The notes under the pieces are model-generated. The model worked only from the letters and a program-made list of their open reading frames with translations. It was not told the origin of the DNA and searched no databases. From positions 10,480,001-10,540,000 of the forward strand of contig OX485806.1 of NCBI GenBank assembly GCA_950295325.1: 60,000 nucleotides of DNA, written 5' to 3'. The position numbers and the translations under genes were made by a program. Of the stretch, positions 13,142 through 25,376 are shown in pieces. Position 1 is the stretch's first letter. Every line of letters starts with the position of its first letter. This DNA comes from Polytrichum commune. Taxonomy: Eukaryota; Streptophyta; Polytrichopsida; Polytrichales; Polytrichaceae.

Positions 13142-14471
13142 ATGGAGAAAATTTGTGTGGCCATCAGGGTGAGGCCCCCTTCACATGAAGACAACAACCG
13201 AGGGCTTCAGTGGAAGGTAATGAACAATACAATTGCGTTGCTGAATACAGCTGGCGCACCAGTATCCGGTCATACCTTTGCCTTTGGTAAGTTTCTTGAC
13301 AAATCCTTCCCTGTATGCCACAGAAATAGGAATCGCCGACGTCATACTAAAGCCAGGATTCATGTGTAGGTTAGAGCGAGAGAAAGCAAGTTAGACATGG
13401 AAGGAGCATATCAAAGTTATCCTTTAATTCAATGGGACTTTTCCTCGAAGTTGGTCTCCTATGGATTTTGCATTGGTTGTTTTGCAAACCAATTGATTAT
13501 CAATAATGTCTCTCTATTTCTTGTGCATGCTTGGAGGTCGTGTTTGAATTCAAATGAAGAGCAACCTATTTTGGTTCATTGAGGGCCAAAAGTTAGCACC
13601 TCTTGGCATGCCAAAATGAGTTTGAGCATTCATGAGCCGATATAGAATGGTTTTCGTGCGAACTTCCACACTTCCTCTAAGCATGCACCGTAAGCTTACC
13701 GGACATGACAAAACAACCAACTCCGGACTAAACAGTCATGTTGAGTTAGAGAATAACTCTATTATTCTGTTCTTGGAGGCCACTTTCCCTTCTCAAGTGG
13801 CCATGAATTGTAAGTGGACTAGCATTCGTAGAGCACTCACTTGATTCTTACCTTGAGATTCCTGTCTCTGATGACCCAACGTCTCTTTACATTCTGAAGA
13901 GTTTCATAGCTTGGAATTCCCTTTTATGGTGGTGGTACAGGTTTTTGGATCTTCCTTGTTCTCACTGTACGCTTGTGGATGGATTTTAACTCTTGTGGGT
14001 CACTATACTGCCTTCCCAATTTGAGCAGACACGATATTTGGATCAGCAGCAAAGAATATCAACATCTATGAAGAGCACGCCAAGGACGTTGTTCTATCTG
14101 CTGTGGCTGGTTTTAATGGTACTTGATTTCTGCAAGTATTCAATGTCCTGTCATCTGCATGTGCTAATGAATAATGATGTCTTCAATATACAGTGGGGCC
14201 CTTCTATTGTTTGACTGCAATTCTCACTGGAGGTGGTGACGAGCGTCCTGCTCTCAAAAGCGATTCATGACCTTTCTGATGGTTTCTTACATGTTTTATA
14301 AAAATCTCTGTAGAAAGGACATCTTATTGATGTATGTTGCGAAAACATTCAGGAACTGTATTTGCCTATGGGCAAACAAGCAGCGGAAAGACGTACACCA
14401 TGAGGGGTTCAGAAGCCGAGCCAGGAATTACTAGGCTGGCTGTCAGTGAAGTATTTAATCACATCCGAAAG
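13142..14471 (+). CDS. Kinesin motor domain, N-terminal three exons only (kinesin-7 / CENP-E-like)
   Basis: Microtubule motor ATPase fragment. Exons are 13142-13286, 14029-14118 and 14353-14471, all with GT-AG boundaries and matching phases (1, 1, then 0 at the last donor). The start MEKICVAIRVRPP is the typical kinesin beta-1 strand. Exon 2 gives FGSAAKNINIYEEHAKDVV, and exon 3 opens with the P-loop region GTVFAYGQTSSGKTYTM, then GITRLAVSEVFNHIRK. The MEK..VA.RVRPP start and the short insertions resemble plant kinesin-7 (CENP-E-like) members; the subfamily is an inference. About 117 residues are encoded, roughly a third of a motor domain. Switch I (SSRSH), switch II (DLAGSE) and the stalk were not found downstream, where a DBR1 fragment begins on the other strand after 320 bp. 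Either the rest lies beyond very long introns or the gene is truncated. Confidence 0.85.
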
Positions 14472-14790
14472 GTAACTCAGTATTCTTTCTAGAAGAGTAA
14501 ATAGCTCTTAACATACCGTTCCAACAAAATCTAATTTTTCAAGGGACAAGTAATATTCACCATATGTGTGTACATCTCGTATGATAATCTTCCAATGGCC
14601 TCCAAAATCCTCCAAAGAGATGAGATCCAAAAAACTGGAATTAACTTCCCTTTCTTATAAACATCGTGGCCACACGTTCAACATATAAAATTTGCAAAAC
14701 AAATACACCACACGTTTGCAAGTGATGTTTCATTCCCTCTCACATAAAATTACATTAAAGACAGCATGAAGTTACAGAGATGGTACTCAC
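14472..14790. other. Junction between the kinesin and DBR1 fragments
   Basis: This 319-bp spacer follows a kinesin splice donor on the plus strand and a DBR1 splice donor on the minus strand, so it is intron sequence for both if both are transcribed. No further exon of either gene and no transposon end is visible. Confidence 0.4.
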
Positions 14791-15637
14791 AGCTCCCAAA
14801 GATAATTAGATGCTTCATGGTTCCCACCCACAAAGAGAGTGGGGTAGGGTGCACTGCCTTCTCAACACCCGAATAATACTTCCAGAAGCTATTCATAGCA
14901 CGAAATTTTGTTGGGCAGTTCAAAGACAGGAGATCTTCTTCATTCCGCACAGCCTGAATTAAAGCATCAACAGTATGTTACAAAATGAATTTGTGCACAA
15001 AAACCAGAAATGATTGCATGCGAGGTTCTTAAACCCTGAACCCTGAACCCTGAACCCTGAACTCCAACTTGCTAAACCCACAGTTATTTCAAGGAGTTCT
15101 GGTGGAATTGGTTGCCCATGACACTGGGTGAAGATTGCACTACAAAATATGTATAGTATTCTTAATGATGTGTGACGACACTCTTTCTATTCTAGGTTCA
15201 AGAATCAAGGTCCTTAATCACATCCATGGATGCCAAACATAGTCTAGTGGCATTAAGCTCTCATTAGTCGACATAACCTCATTGTTGATGCCTATGATCT
15301 TCAGACACAAATCCTTCTTCCATCTACCATTAAAATTGCGCGTGTCTCCGATGAAATCCTTCTTAGGCTATCCAAATTACCTACGAAGTATTCCATCTGC
15401 AAAGAAACTTAAATAGGCTGGCTACTTGACAATGTCACGTGCACCATAATGATGCTCTCCTTAATTATTATTTTGTGGCGATTGGAACTCATAAAGGTTT
15501 AGGGTTACAGCAACCTGGAAGTCGCCACAGCAGATGAGCAGATCAATTTTAACACTCTCCACAACCTCCAAATGTTGCAAAGTGGCATAAATGTTGTCCA
15601 GGTCACCATGTGCACATCCCTCCACAGCAATTTGCAT
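14791..15637 (-). pseudogene. DBR1: RNA lariat debranching enzyme (DBR1), first two exons, frameshifted
   Basis: DBR1 is a nuclear metallophosphoesterase that cuts the 2'-5' bond of intron lariats. Exon 1 (15637-15515, 41 codons) encodes [20 protein letters not shown] then [12 protein letters not shown], the conserved N-terminal metal-binding region. Exon 2 (14953-14791) continues [14 protein letters not shown], a [14 protein letters not shown] block and, in a shifted frame, [15 protein letters not shown]. The GNHE metal motif is present in sequence, but reaching it needs an indel near the GCAGTGCACCC stretch (about 14845-14855); exon 2 is 163 nt, whereas 2 mod 3 is expected. No later exon is seen, and the kinesin fragment occupies the next stretch on the opposite strand. 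The intron holds a short telomere-like array. Most likely a truncated, broken copy; a sequencing indel cannot be excluded. Confidence 0.8.
15031..15062 (+). repeat. Short telomere-like array
   Basis: About four tandem copies of the heptamer CCCTGAA, one base from the plant telomere unit CCCTAAA, inside the DBR1 intron. Related short runs occur at 11034-11055 and 30752-30767. Too short and too diverged to mark a former chromosome end on its own. Confidence 0.6.
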
Positions 15638-17521
15638 CGCAGTAGAAACGAGCATGGATGAAGAAACTATCAAAATTTACAAAAAATGATAAGGAAGTTG
15701 CATTTACATCACAACAGCTCCTCTAAAGATTTTTGCAATGTAGCACCTGCTCTTAAAAGATTTAGATTCAGACACACGGTAAATAGTAAAATGTAACTCT
15801 CATCGGGTGTGTGCGGTTGCAAATTGTGGTTGCTGCACTTAGCAGAACGCAAATTACAAGTACTGACAAGGGCGGCTAGTTATTTTTAGTCAAGGATTAC
15901 AAAAATCGCATTAAGGTCACAGCTTGAATGGCAAAAGAAGTCTTAATTCAAGGGTTTCAGTAAAATTATGGGGTCTGTTGTCAAAGAGCCACAATGGTTG
16001 TATGCTCCAAACATGTGTTGTTTCATTAAACCATAATGGCTTGAGAGTTTTTGGTTAATGATCAGGTAGTGCATTTGCTGTCCAGTTAGATAAATGAAAA
16101 CGTAGAATGGAGCACTTTAGTTTTCATATTCTGCCCATTTTCCTCTGAGTTTGTCCGGTTCTCTTTCTTTGGATATTATAAACCAAATACCCATCAGTTT
16201 TGCATGTCAAAGCTTATGCTTACACTCCTTCCTTTCAATTGTGTTCTACATGTGAAGTGCACAAAGACATTGCACCTCATCAACAGTTTTCAACACTTTG
16301 GATGGAATCCAATACTTTAAATGTCTTGCTCTTGTTGTTTGTGTCAAGCAGCTCAAATTGAACGGTGGTGGTATCCAGTTCTAAAATGGCCATGGAGATT
16401 CTGATCCATGACCTTGCATTCTCCAACCGGAGCGGATTGTCAGCAAGTATGTCTCCTTCAATGGCACATCGCTCATCTCAATGAGTGCAAGTAATCCTTA
16501 TTACCAGCAACTGCGGCTGATGTTCGTGATGGAGTTTCTGTCACCAAAGAAGATTGCAGCATCTCTGAGTATCCGTTAGGAGCAGGTCAGATTTCGATCT
16601 CTAATTCCCACTTGGTTTTGAATTGTTCTCATGCCTTCTAAGATGGGTTGTGCAAGTGAAGAATTGGGTGCAAGTCTGTTACTTGCGTTGGTTTTTTAAT
16701 TCTCCTGTAGGGATGGATCCCTCTGAACTAATAATAGATTGTTATGATATTACGTTTCTTTTCAATGCTGTGAGGGTGCGGCTTGAAAGCTCGAGGCATT
16801 GCTGGAGCCCCAAAGTACCAATCATAGGGCCTTTGAGGTGCAAATTGGCCCTGATGCATACCCTAATTGCTCTCTCTCACAGCATCGACTTCCTAAATAT
16901 AGGTTTGTCAACAAGTTCTAACACAGAATAGTATTTAAATACAACACAGGTAGCATCAATCTTCAACCCTTCAACAACAAAGATTGTGATTGAAATATCC
17001 CGATTGTTTCCATCCACAAGAGGGATTACAAGCATGAGATATACACGACATTGCTGCTCAAAGTTCTCAATGATCCTTCAGATAGCTTGACTCAAATTTA
17101 CACATGCGCAATTCCAAGCTACTTAAAAGACTGCAGGGCGCAGCATATATAAATATGTATTCTATTTGCAGGCCTTAGACTCTTTTTTATTGAATGTTAG
17201 CCCACCTGTAACAAACAGCACGAATTGGGGGTGAGAGAAGAAATTTCCAGGAATTCAACACACACTCAAATTGAAAGTGAGATTGAGCACATCCAACATC
17301 TTATGCAGACGTTTGCTACCACAACACACATTGAAAGAAGCTTCCAGAAAGCAACACACACTGAAATTTTGAGCACATCTATCACCTTATGTGAAAATGT
17401 ATGGCATCTGAACGGTAGAATCCTCACCTAACCACACACCAATCAAATACAGGTGTTCAATTAAGAAAATTAACCGAACAAAACCCGCATATCAAAGGGT
17501 CTAAGGTCAGATTTTACATAC
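15638..17521. other. No gene recognised
   Basis: AT-rich stretch between DBR1 exon 1 and the exon at 17522. Short open frames (for example 16623-16931 plus) lack conserved motifs. If the 17522-17753 exon belongs to a real gene, its later exons should lie here on the minus strand, but I could not identify them. A dispersed-repeat copy occurs at about 17420-17490. Confidence 0.35.
17420..17490 (+). repeat. Dispersed repeat, copy 3 (short)
   Basis: CACACACCAATCAAATACAG, then a match to GTGTTCAATTAAGAAA and TAACCGAAC. It closely matches 41575-41640, and part matches 8551-8600. Confidence 0.45.
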
Positions 17522-17753
17522 CTGGTGCGGAGGGAGCATCAATATGTATGGATTCTCGAAACTTGTAAATGCGTCCTGGAGTGAGCAGATCAGTGTCAGT
17601 AAGCTCCGTGGTGTCATTGAGCAAAATGCCATCGTGTCCTAATTTCTTCTTCATGTTTTTGAGAACCTCGGCGACAAAATTTCCCTGCGGCCTCGCCCTA
17701 AATTTGCCCAAGCTGGTTCTATCGTCCTCTTCTTTGATTTTGAAAGTCTCCAT
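17522..17753 (-). CDS. First exon of an unknown protein, possibly with a ubiquitin-like N-terminal fold
   Basis: A 77-codon open stretch starts METFKIKEEDD and ends SIHIDAPSAPG at a good splice donor (CAG|GTATGT). Its composition is that of a real exon: alternating charged and hydrophobic residues, with KFRARPQGNFVAEVLKNMKK followed by LLNDTTELTDTDLLTPGRIY. The pattern of short strand, helix rich in Lys/Leu, then turn and strand recalls a ubiquitin-like or Crinkler-type header domain, but that is a guess from pattern alone. Later exons were not found, so the gene may be partial. Start chosen as the first Met of the frame. Confidence 0.4.
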
Positions 17754-18647
17754 CTCAGATAGGAGCTATAATGGAGAAATTTTGAAAAACAAAAAACAAA
17801 AATCCTGCAATACAACAATCACAAATCACGTTGCAAACATGAAATTAGGCTTACAATCCCAAAGAAGACGACATCTTTGACATCATTATATCTCATCACA
17901 TGTGAACGCATTCTCAAAGGAGTCAGAACAAGGAAAAGAACAATGGGCATCTAATATGAGGCTAACTGCTGTAAAAAGAACCGAAGAATTCAAGTTGAAT
18001 GAATTTGCACAAGGTTTACGAACCTAAAGTACTCATCATCATCCCCTTTCAAAGTGAATACCTTTCCGAGAGCTTGAGCTGGCGGAGGCAGAACTTTCTA
18101 ATTTGCCTGATTATGAACCTCCAATACAAGAAATTGTAAGCTTTTTCTGTTGCTTTGGTGCTCTTTATCTGCACCTTGAAAGATACCAACTGGACCTGGT
18201 GCACTATGCGAACTCCATACAAGGTTGTGCGTGACAAGCATGAAGCTGTTGTTCACTCTCAGTCATCAGAGGTACTAAAGGTTTTGCACTCAATTCTAGT
18301 AAACCATCATCTCTTCATTGTGGAAAGTCTGCATACATGATGTCTTAGTTCTCACACATGTGACAAGGCTTCTCCAGTTGGCTGTACTTTTCCTTCACAT
18401 TGGATTTACTTCTTGATAGGAATGTAACTGTTATGTCTTCAGGAGCAAGTATTCTCTTGTAGGTTATTGAACCAAGTCTAAGTGTACAACAATGATATAT
18501 GAGTTATTTTTTAGTGATAGCTAGGTGTCTAAATCATAGAGCACAGTGACTACTTTGCAGCAGATCTCATGGCAAAGAACGTTCTGACCTAATACTACCA
18601 TCTCTCAAAATTGACCTATTCATTGACATTAGTTCTGGCTGGTACAG
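17754..18647. other. No gene recognised
   Basis: Upstream side of the 17753 start on the minus strand. It may include that gene's promoter. No conserved motif seen. Confidence 0.3.
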
Positions 18648-18812
18648 GTTGTACATTTTGAAGCTGAAGATATTGAATTCAGAATGAGACCACGAGGTGG
18701 CCAGAAACGTGTTATGATTCAACATGTTGATGACCTTTTTACCAAACGATCTGCCTTCAAAGTCATGTCTGAGTTGTCCGGAAGGAAGTGTCAGTCTTGT
18801 GAAATCTGGTAG
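18648..18812 (+). CDS. Possible terminal exon, unknown protein
   Basis: After a plausible acceptor (GGTACAG) an open frame of 54 codons runs to TAG. It has coding-like composition (VVHFEAEDIEFRMRPRGGQK then RVMIQHVDDLFTKRSAFKVM) and ends with a C-x2-C pair. No family recognised and no partner exon identified, so this is weak. Confidence 0.22.
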   Translation, partial: VVHFEAEDIEFRMRPRGGQKRVMIQHVDDLFTKRSAFKVMSELSGRKCQSCEIW

Positions 18813-20503
18813 TAGTGTGTACATACTGTCCCTTTACAAGGGAAATCATTCAATAGGAATACAAACTTGTAGGGAGAACTTTACTGGGAGCTGAATCAGG
18901 GCTCTTTTGGTCATTAAAGAATCATGAACATAAACTTCAACACACATCCTCAAAGGGTTATTTAGGGGAAAAAATCGACACATCAAAGTTTTCTTGGGAC
19001 AAGTATTAGCTAAATTATGCGACTGTAGTACACCATGTGCCATCTGAGAGATTCTCTTACCCCAGGCAATTGGACATCAGCACTAGGCTGTCCTCCCAAC
19101 ATAAACTGTACTTTTGGCATTATTATATAAAGTGAAATGGACTTGGTCGACAATTTATCCTGCACTTGTGATGTTGTGTGTTGTTTGTAAAACATTTCAG
19201 TTCATTATGCTTACTCGACTGTCCCTGCATGAAACCTACCTGTTTGTGAATAAACCAGGTAATCTACCTGCATACACAACTCCAAAATATTTGGAGAGGG
19301 GGAATTATTGCATACAAGCGTATATCTCATCCATCCAACATCAAAACTTGACCCCCTATAGGTTTATTGTTGATTCACCTCATATCACTTGAACTAGATT
19401 AATTTGGGAAAGAAACTTAGATAATAAGGAGACATTGATGTTGGTATGAATAGCATGAATGTTGTGAATAGTTTTGTTGTGAGTATATTATTCATAGTAA
19501 GTAATGCTTGTACTTTCAGTGAATACTGCCGGGATGAACAATGCTTCCTAGATCTTATGGTGGCACTAATTTCATAGCATGAAGAAATTTAGTATCACCT
19601 TCACTAATTTCCCACACGCACTATTATCCCACCCTCACTAAATGAGATAAATAGTGTAGTCAAGTGTTTGAGTTATATAGCAAGCCTATGTTTATTTTAC
19701 AAATAAAATTTGTAGAAACACCCTACCACAGTAATATGTCTTCTTTTTACATGCTGGAAGGTTTCAGATTTCGGGTTTGGTGTGCATGAGAGATTCAAAT
19801 GGAGATTACTCTGTGATCCTCAAATACGTAACTTGTACTTTGTTCTTGATTTGATCATTTCATCTTCCACGAAGTCTTGGTAGACTCTCTTTTGTTTGCT
19901 GAGGCTATCGATTACCTCCTTCGTGTAGTCCCAATTACCATCATCATTTTGCTATATATGATTGTGCTTTTAATGCACGCTAGGGCCACCTCAAAATGTA
20001 AGTGGGATGCCCCAAATGAGTTACATTAAGTTACACTAATCATAAGTTCGCTCGAAATGGAAGCATGTTGTGAACAATTTACGTCGCGTTTTTTGGATGA
20101 GGAAATGTGAAGATCACAAAGCCAACATGTAATTATACCTCAAAGATATCAATCTAAGTTTTTTTTTGTTTGGGTTATTTTTTCCCCCCCGTTATTGAGC
20201 AGATCATGATTGAGTTTGGTCTTAACTTCACACCCGCATACGAATGAACCGCCTCTCCTACGAGGGGCCTCCTCCTCCCACCAACGGAGGGGCCTCGGCC
20301 CCGAGTGGCTCGTTAGGTATGTGGCCCTACTGTGGGAGCAATTCCAGCTTTGGAAACATTTGGGGCCAGTAGAGGGGCTTAGAAATTGTCTTACCAAGTT
20401 AGAAATTGTGAATCACTAATAAGATTGTCATTTCAGGTTTCAGTATTGGAGTTGAGATGGAAAAATTATAGGCATCAAAGTGAAGATTCTCTTATTCCTT
20501 TAA
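18813..20503. other. No gene recognised
   Basis: AT-rich with scattered stops. A short GC-rich patch at about 20225-20370 contains GAGGGGCCTC twice and nothing codable that I recognise. Confidence 0.4.
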
Positions 20504-20620
20504 ATGATCATTCAGGCCCTCCCAATTGTGTTAATGAATAAAACCTACAGTAGCGCTTATATTTTTGAGCACTTTGTCCACTCCCATTGCAACACGTGTC
20601 CTTTTGGTGTTCATTTCTCA
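20504..20620 (+). repeat. Dispersed repeat, copy 4
   Basis: ATGATCATTCAGGCCC, TTTTTGAGCA and CCTTTTGGTGTTC occur in the same order and near-equal spacing as at 8428-8541. A weaker relative may lie at about 34870-35100. Confidence 0.5.
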
Positions 20621-21532
20621 CATAAGGGCCACTTCACACACAAGCCAAGGGCTATGACCATGTAGTTGTGAGGCCCTTGATCTCATTCAAAGCCCATACC
20701 AGATGTATTATTGAAATGGTCAACGGGAATTTGGATCGAGCCTACCTCTTGGAGGGGGGCCTGATGCGAATTCCAGCAAATCATGAAATATTATCCATAA
20801 TCTACCATGTAGGAATTCATGTAGACTTTTCATCCATGATATTTTCTTTGAGCCCGTAGGCCTTCACCTTCTAGTGTGGAAGTTTTTGGACAGTCTCGGC
20901 CTATTCGACCAATGGGAGATCTTAAAATGCAATGTTCATGGGCCTTCACCCTTGCATGTGAATTGGCCCTAAGCCTTGCCATGTGAGCTATGTGGGATTT
21001 AATGCCCGAACCCCGGCCATTTCACTTTGTTTGAGGTTAAAACCAGTGTTGGATGGGTACTAAGATTGGCACCAAACCCTTGTTGGTCATCAAGGCGGTT
21101 CTACAAATTTATACCCATGATTCTCAAATTTTCAAATAACCAGACTTTGTCAAAACCATAGTTCTCAAAAAATCAAAAACCTAGTCAAATAACCTTCTAA
21201 AATTCGCTGGCTCGTTGTCACTTCTTTCATAAAAACCACCAGGTCCTTAAAAATATTAGTGACAGGGACCGGAGGTTCTTTTATTGTAAAAATTTACAAA
21301 ATCCCATAACCGAAGATACTTTGCTTCTAAATTTTCTTTGAAAACCGAAACCTAAGATTAGTAACAAAATCAAATACAACATTGGTTAGCACCGTTTCGT
21401 AAAATTGTGAAAAAATTTGGGGATGTTTGCAAATGACATATGAACGCATGCATGTGAGTCGCAAAAATACCATACATATTGAGATTGTGATAAAGATTCT
21501 CACTGCATGTTTGGGCCCTATAATACCAATGA
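20621..21532. other. No gene recognised
   Basis: Non-coding by appearance; no repeats or motifs that I could pair with other parts of the window. Confidence 0.35.
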
Positions 21533-21750
21533 TCGGTGAGAACCGGCAGTTAGTTATAATGAACCGGTTGAGTTTGAGAAATAATTGGTCGAAGTTCAAG
21601 ACTGCAGGAAAATTACCAATCAATTTAGAGGAATTTATAGAATATACCTCAATTTAATAAAGGAAAACCGGAGGATGTCAACATGTAACCGGTTGGACTT
21701 GCAAACACTAGGATCTCAACCGATTATGCCCAAAATCTCTCCGATCACTG
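21533..21750 (+). repeat. Dispersed 220-bp repeat, copy A
   Basis: Shares with 33329-33559 a series of blocks in the same order: GAGAACCGG.AGTTAGTT, ATGAACCGGTTGAGTTTGAG, AATATACCTCAA, TCAACATGTAAC, TAGGATCT and CGGTT motifs, ending near C(G/A)CTG. The copies are diverged with small indels. Probably a non-autonomous element or LTR fragment; no inverted ends seen. Confidence 0.7.
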
Positions 21751-24397
21751 TATAATACCATGTAAAGGGGTTCAAAAATACACCAAGAGATGGACAAAAT
21801 GGAGTCTAATTGAGTCTTTCATTGTTGTGAGGTCAACGCTTATTTGGTCAAGTTGTAGCATTTAGCAAGCGCAAACCTGCTGCTTTAACCGATTACTTAA
21901 CCCCGAAGTGCCTAATCCCTACAAGCGTATTTGAACTCCATATTTTCATATTTGAGGAGGATGTTTATAGTCCTTTTCAAAATTGATGTCCTTTGAGGCG
22001 GACACATCACTTGCTAGGGTTAGGGTTAGAAAAGCACCAACGGAGCCTCTTTGCAAATCCTAACAAAGCGATTCAAAACCCTTATAGAGTACACGGTGAT
22101 GTGGAAAATGCTTTGTAAAGTGGTTAGAGAGAATAATTGTATCTAAAGTGGAGTGTCATGTAAACGTATGCTCAAACACATAATTTTCATGTTGGCTTTC
22201 AATCCATTACTATGCCTTGTGTTGTAAGTGATAGATATCACGGGTTCACTAAAGCAATTGATAAGCATGTATTGATTAATTTATATAAATACTTAATTTG
22301 CATGAAGTTTGGTGACAAAGAGCTCTTACATCCCAAGTTTTGATCCAAATGCCTTCAAATCGATGTACATCATAAACTTGTCACAAAGAAATCTCCAATT
22401 CAAAAGTTGTAGACCTCTTATGTTGTAGGTGTATGCCAATCATCAAGGTATTCTCTGAGGAGCTTCTATCTGCCATGGACTATGTCATGGTAACTCAAAA
22501 ATCAAAATTAATCTTCTGGCTCAACCAACTCTACACTGTAATTTCGTAGACTCAAAAGATATCTGTTTGCTTTGAAAAAATTTGAGGTAGGAGAACCCAA
22601 CAATGAGATTGTACACATTACTAATACTAAGAAATATACATCAAGGATGATGTCCTTGGCGAGGATTTTGAGAAGCGTTGTACAACCCCCATTGATGACA
22701 ATTTTTTGAAATTATGTCTAAGACATGGATTCTTCTAGCAAAGAGATTACAAGATGTTCCCTCCTTGGGTTGACTAGAACACCATTAAGTGGGAGACCAT
22801 ATCTCCATTGATGGATTTTCATGTCCAAGTAAATGTCATGAACATAACTACCAATGCAAGCTTGATTTAGACCTATCTCCAACTGCTTCCAAATTTTGTG
22901 TAAACAAAAATAAAAAATCACAAATGACTTTTTCTCAAGATGTGACATTGGGTTTTATTGGAATTGTGGTGTTTGTTGTATTATATGCAAAGTGTAAGTT
23001 GTGAGCCGAAGGATGGCATTGTAGTGGAGAGCGAAATTATGGTGAGTATTGCTATAGCAAGAGGAAACAAAAGATATGATGGTTGAATGTCAATTAGAAA
23101 TTAGATTTGGATGCAAGGATATTGATGTGTTATGCCAAGTTATATATGCTTGGTTTGATTACTCAAACCTTATAGAAATCATGTGGCAGGAGTGTATTTC
23201 ATAGGGTAAATGTTTGATGCATTTGACTTCAATGTTAGAATTCATGTGAGGTCATAGTATTTGTCTTGTTAAGCATCTTTGCAAATCTTAACAAACAAAG
23301 AAACACTTTTTATATATCGGAAATGGCCAAAGTAAATCCTTTTTTATTTTTTATTTTGTATGTCACTTTAAGCTTAGTGAGTAATATTCTGGCTACTTAC
23401 TAGCTAGTACTATCTAGTGGTTGAATCTGTCTGATTGGAGCGTATAAAGCTCTATGTGACCAAAGTATTCCGAAAAATATGGGATTCTTATTTGGGTTTA
23501 GGGGATTGCGGATTATTGTTCTCCAGGCGTGGGGATTGCGGTGGTCTTGACTAGGCGAAGAATGCAATTGAAAATTCTAAACGTCAATGTCCAGATCCTC
23601 CTAAGCATCAACATGAGCCCTTGCCAAGACATGATGTGTTGGATAATTTTTAGTCTCATGTACATATCAATCTTTTATTATTGCTTTCAAAACACTTGGA
23701 AAGAGTGGTGTTCCTTCTCAAATCTCTGCATATGAAAACAATATTTGAATAAGCGAACGTGTTACATGCCTCTTCAGGTTGTTCTATTTGAAGGTCTTAC
23801 AATTATTCCATGTCATTGTACCTGATATGTACAATAAATACAATATATTGCTTCCGGTGTGGTCCTTCTAGCCAACATATATCTAAAATTTCAACCGTGA
23901 ATGTTGAAAACTTGTACCCATGACATCGTGGGGAAACAATACGTTTAGAGGTTATTCCAGACTCTTGGATTTTTTTTACAATTTGGTTGTGGCTAGTAAG
24001 AATGATTGTTATAATACCCAACAAACAATTAATTTGGTACTTCTAAAAAGGAAAGAAAAATGCAGAGTGATATGCGTCTTACCTGCATACCAACTAGTTA
24101 GCTAATCATGTCAAAACTGAACATACCTAAAATGAACTTGTTTCTTTCTCAAGTGCACTATAATACCCCCTCCCCACCTAACTTTATATAACATTTGTTC
24201 CTATTGTTAAGGAGTGGTAGAAGTGGACAACCCCATGTTCACATGGCATTTTACATAGGTTGGGATATTAAAAGTTTACTTGATATCCTAGGAGCTTTAA
24301 ATTTTATAATCTTCTTAACATGTTTTGAATATACCAAATTGAGAGCCACATGTCGCTCACCTGTTACTTATTCACCTTCTTCTTTGTTATCTCAACC
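21751..24397. other. No gene recognised
   Basis: AT-rich DNA with short, motif-free open frames. It forms the left flank of the piggyBac element. Confidence 0.4.
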
Positions 24398-24401
24398 TTA
24401 A

Positions 24402-24417
24402 CCCTTAAAGGAGGTTG
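24402..24417 (+). repeat. piggyBac left terminal inverted repeat
   Basis: CCCTTAAAGGAGGTTG directly after TTAA. It pairs with 31854-31869 with one mismatch at position 9. Confidence 0.93.
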
Positions 24418-25376
24418 AGTTCTGACACAGAGCAGGTAGACTCCCCGTATTTTGGGGGGTGGTCTTGGTATAAGGTAAATTAGTGGAGCGATAGTCTTGC
24501 GATGCATAGGCGGGGATTTTTTGGCCGGTGGGCCCCGAAGTGTGGATGCTAGTGCCGAATTCCTTTCTTGAATTGGGCGACCTGTGAATTTCCCATAAAC
24601 GCCAAACTGTGGCTAGGTGCAGTGGTTCGGGGAACCTGCCCACGTATACACGCCGTGTATATACGTTGTACGCGGGGGGGGGGGGGGTTGGATGTACGCT
24701 GTGCGGGGGTTTCCGTGCGTCCTTTCATGGCTGGGATGACGCGCGCTAGACAGTCTCCCGGTGACTCGGGTAACCGGGTGGGCCTGTTGCTCCCAACCGT
24801 CGTGGAGCTGCGTGACATCATGTCTAAGGACTGACTCAGCGTGGACGAATGGGGTTAGGGTGTGAAGGGAGGGGTGACGTGGGCCCTGTATTGGAACACG
24901 GGCTTCCCAACCGCTGGAAATGTCCATGGACTGCGGCAGGCTCTGTTCCGGTTACAAGTCATGTGCATAGGGGAGACAATGGAACATAACCGGGAAATCA
25001 TACATTGATGTTTTTTAAAACCTTGATCATATTGCATACCGAAATTAGGGTTACATAGCAGGTCCTGAAAAATTGTACACTCCCACACACAGAACAAGCC
25101 TGTAGTTCGGATAGCCCTAACTGCTGTGGCAACTCGCGGCAAAAACGATCCCCGCCTCTGGAGACTATGTACAGAACAAGCGTCTTCACGTATGGTTTTC
25201 AGAGCTTCCAGATGAAGCAAAATGGCCTTACCCTACTCTGGAACTAAATGTGTCTATACACATGGCCTGTGTTAGCACTGGCGACGATGACCGAACCATG
25301 TCCGGTGCTCTGCCGCTTCTTACGATGATGCGTTCACAACCGCCTTGAACACTTCGGCTCCGTCGACCCACCTCCT
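24418..25376. other. Left internal region of the piggyBac element
   Basis: GC-rich sequence between the left inverted repeat and the B3-gene stop codon. It has a short imperfect palindrome at 24643-24665 and a poly-G run. A minus-strand open stretch at 24998-25189 (GGDRFCRELPQQLGLSEL...) has coding-like composition and could be a remnant of a further exon, but no family is recognisable. Confidence 0.4.

Noticed and set aside
15031-15062. Interstitial telomere marking a chromosome fusion
   Set aside because: Only about four units of the variant CCCTGAA; short telomere-like boxes are common in plant promoters and introns.
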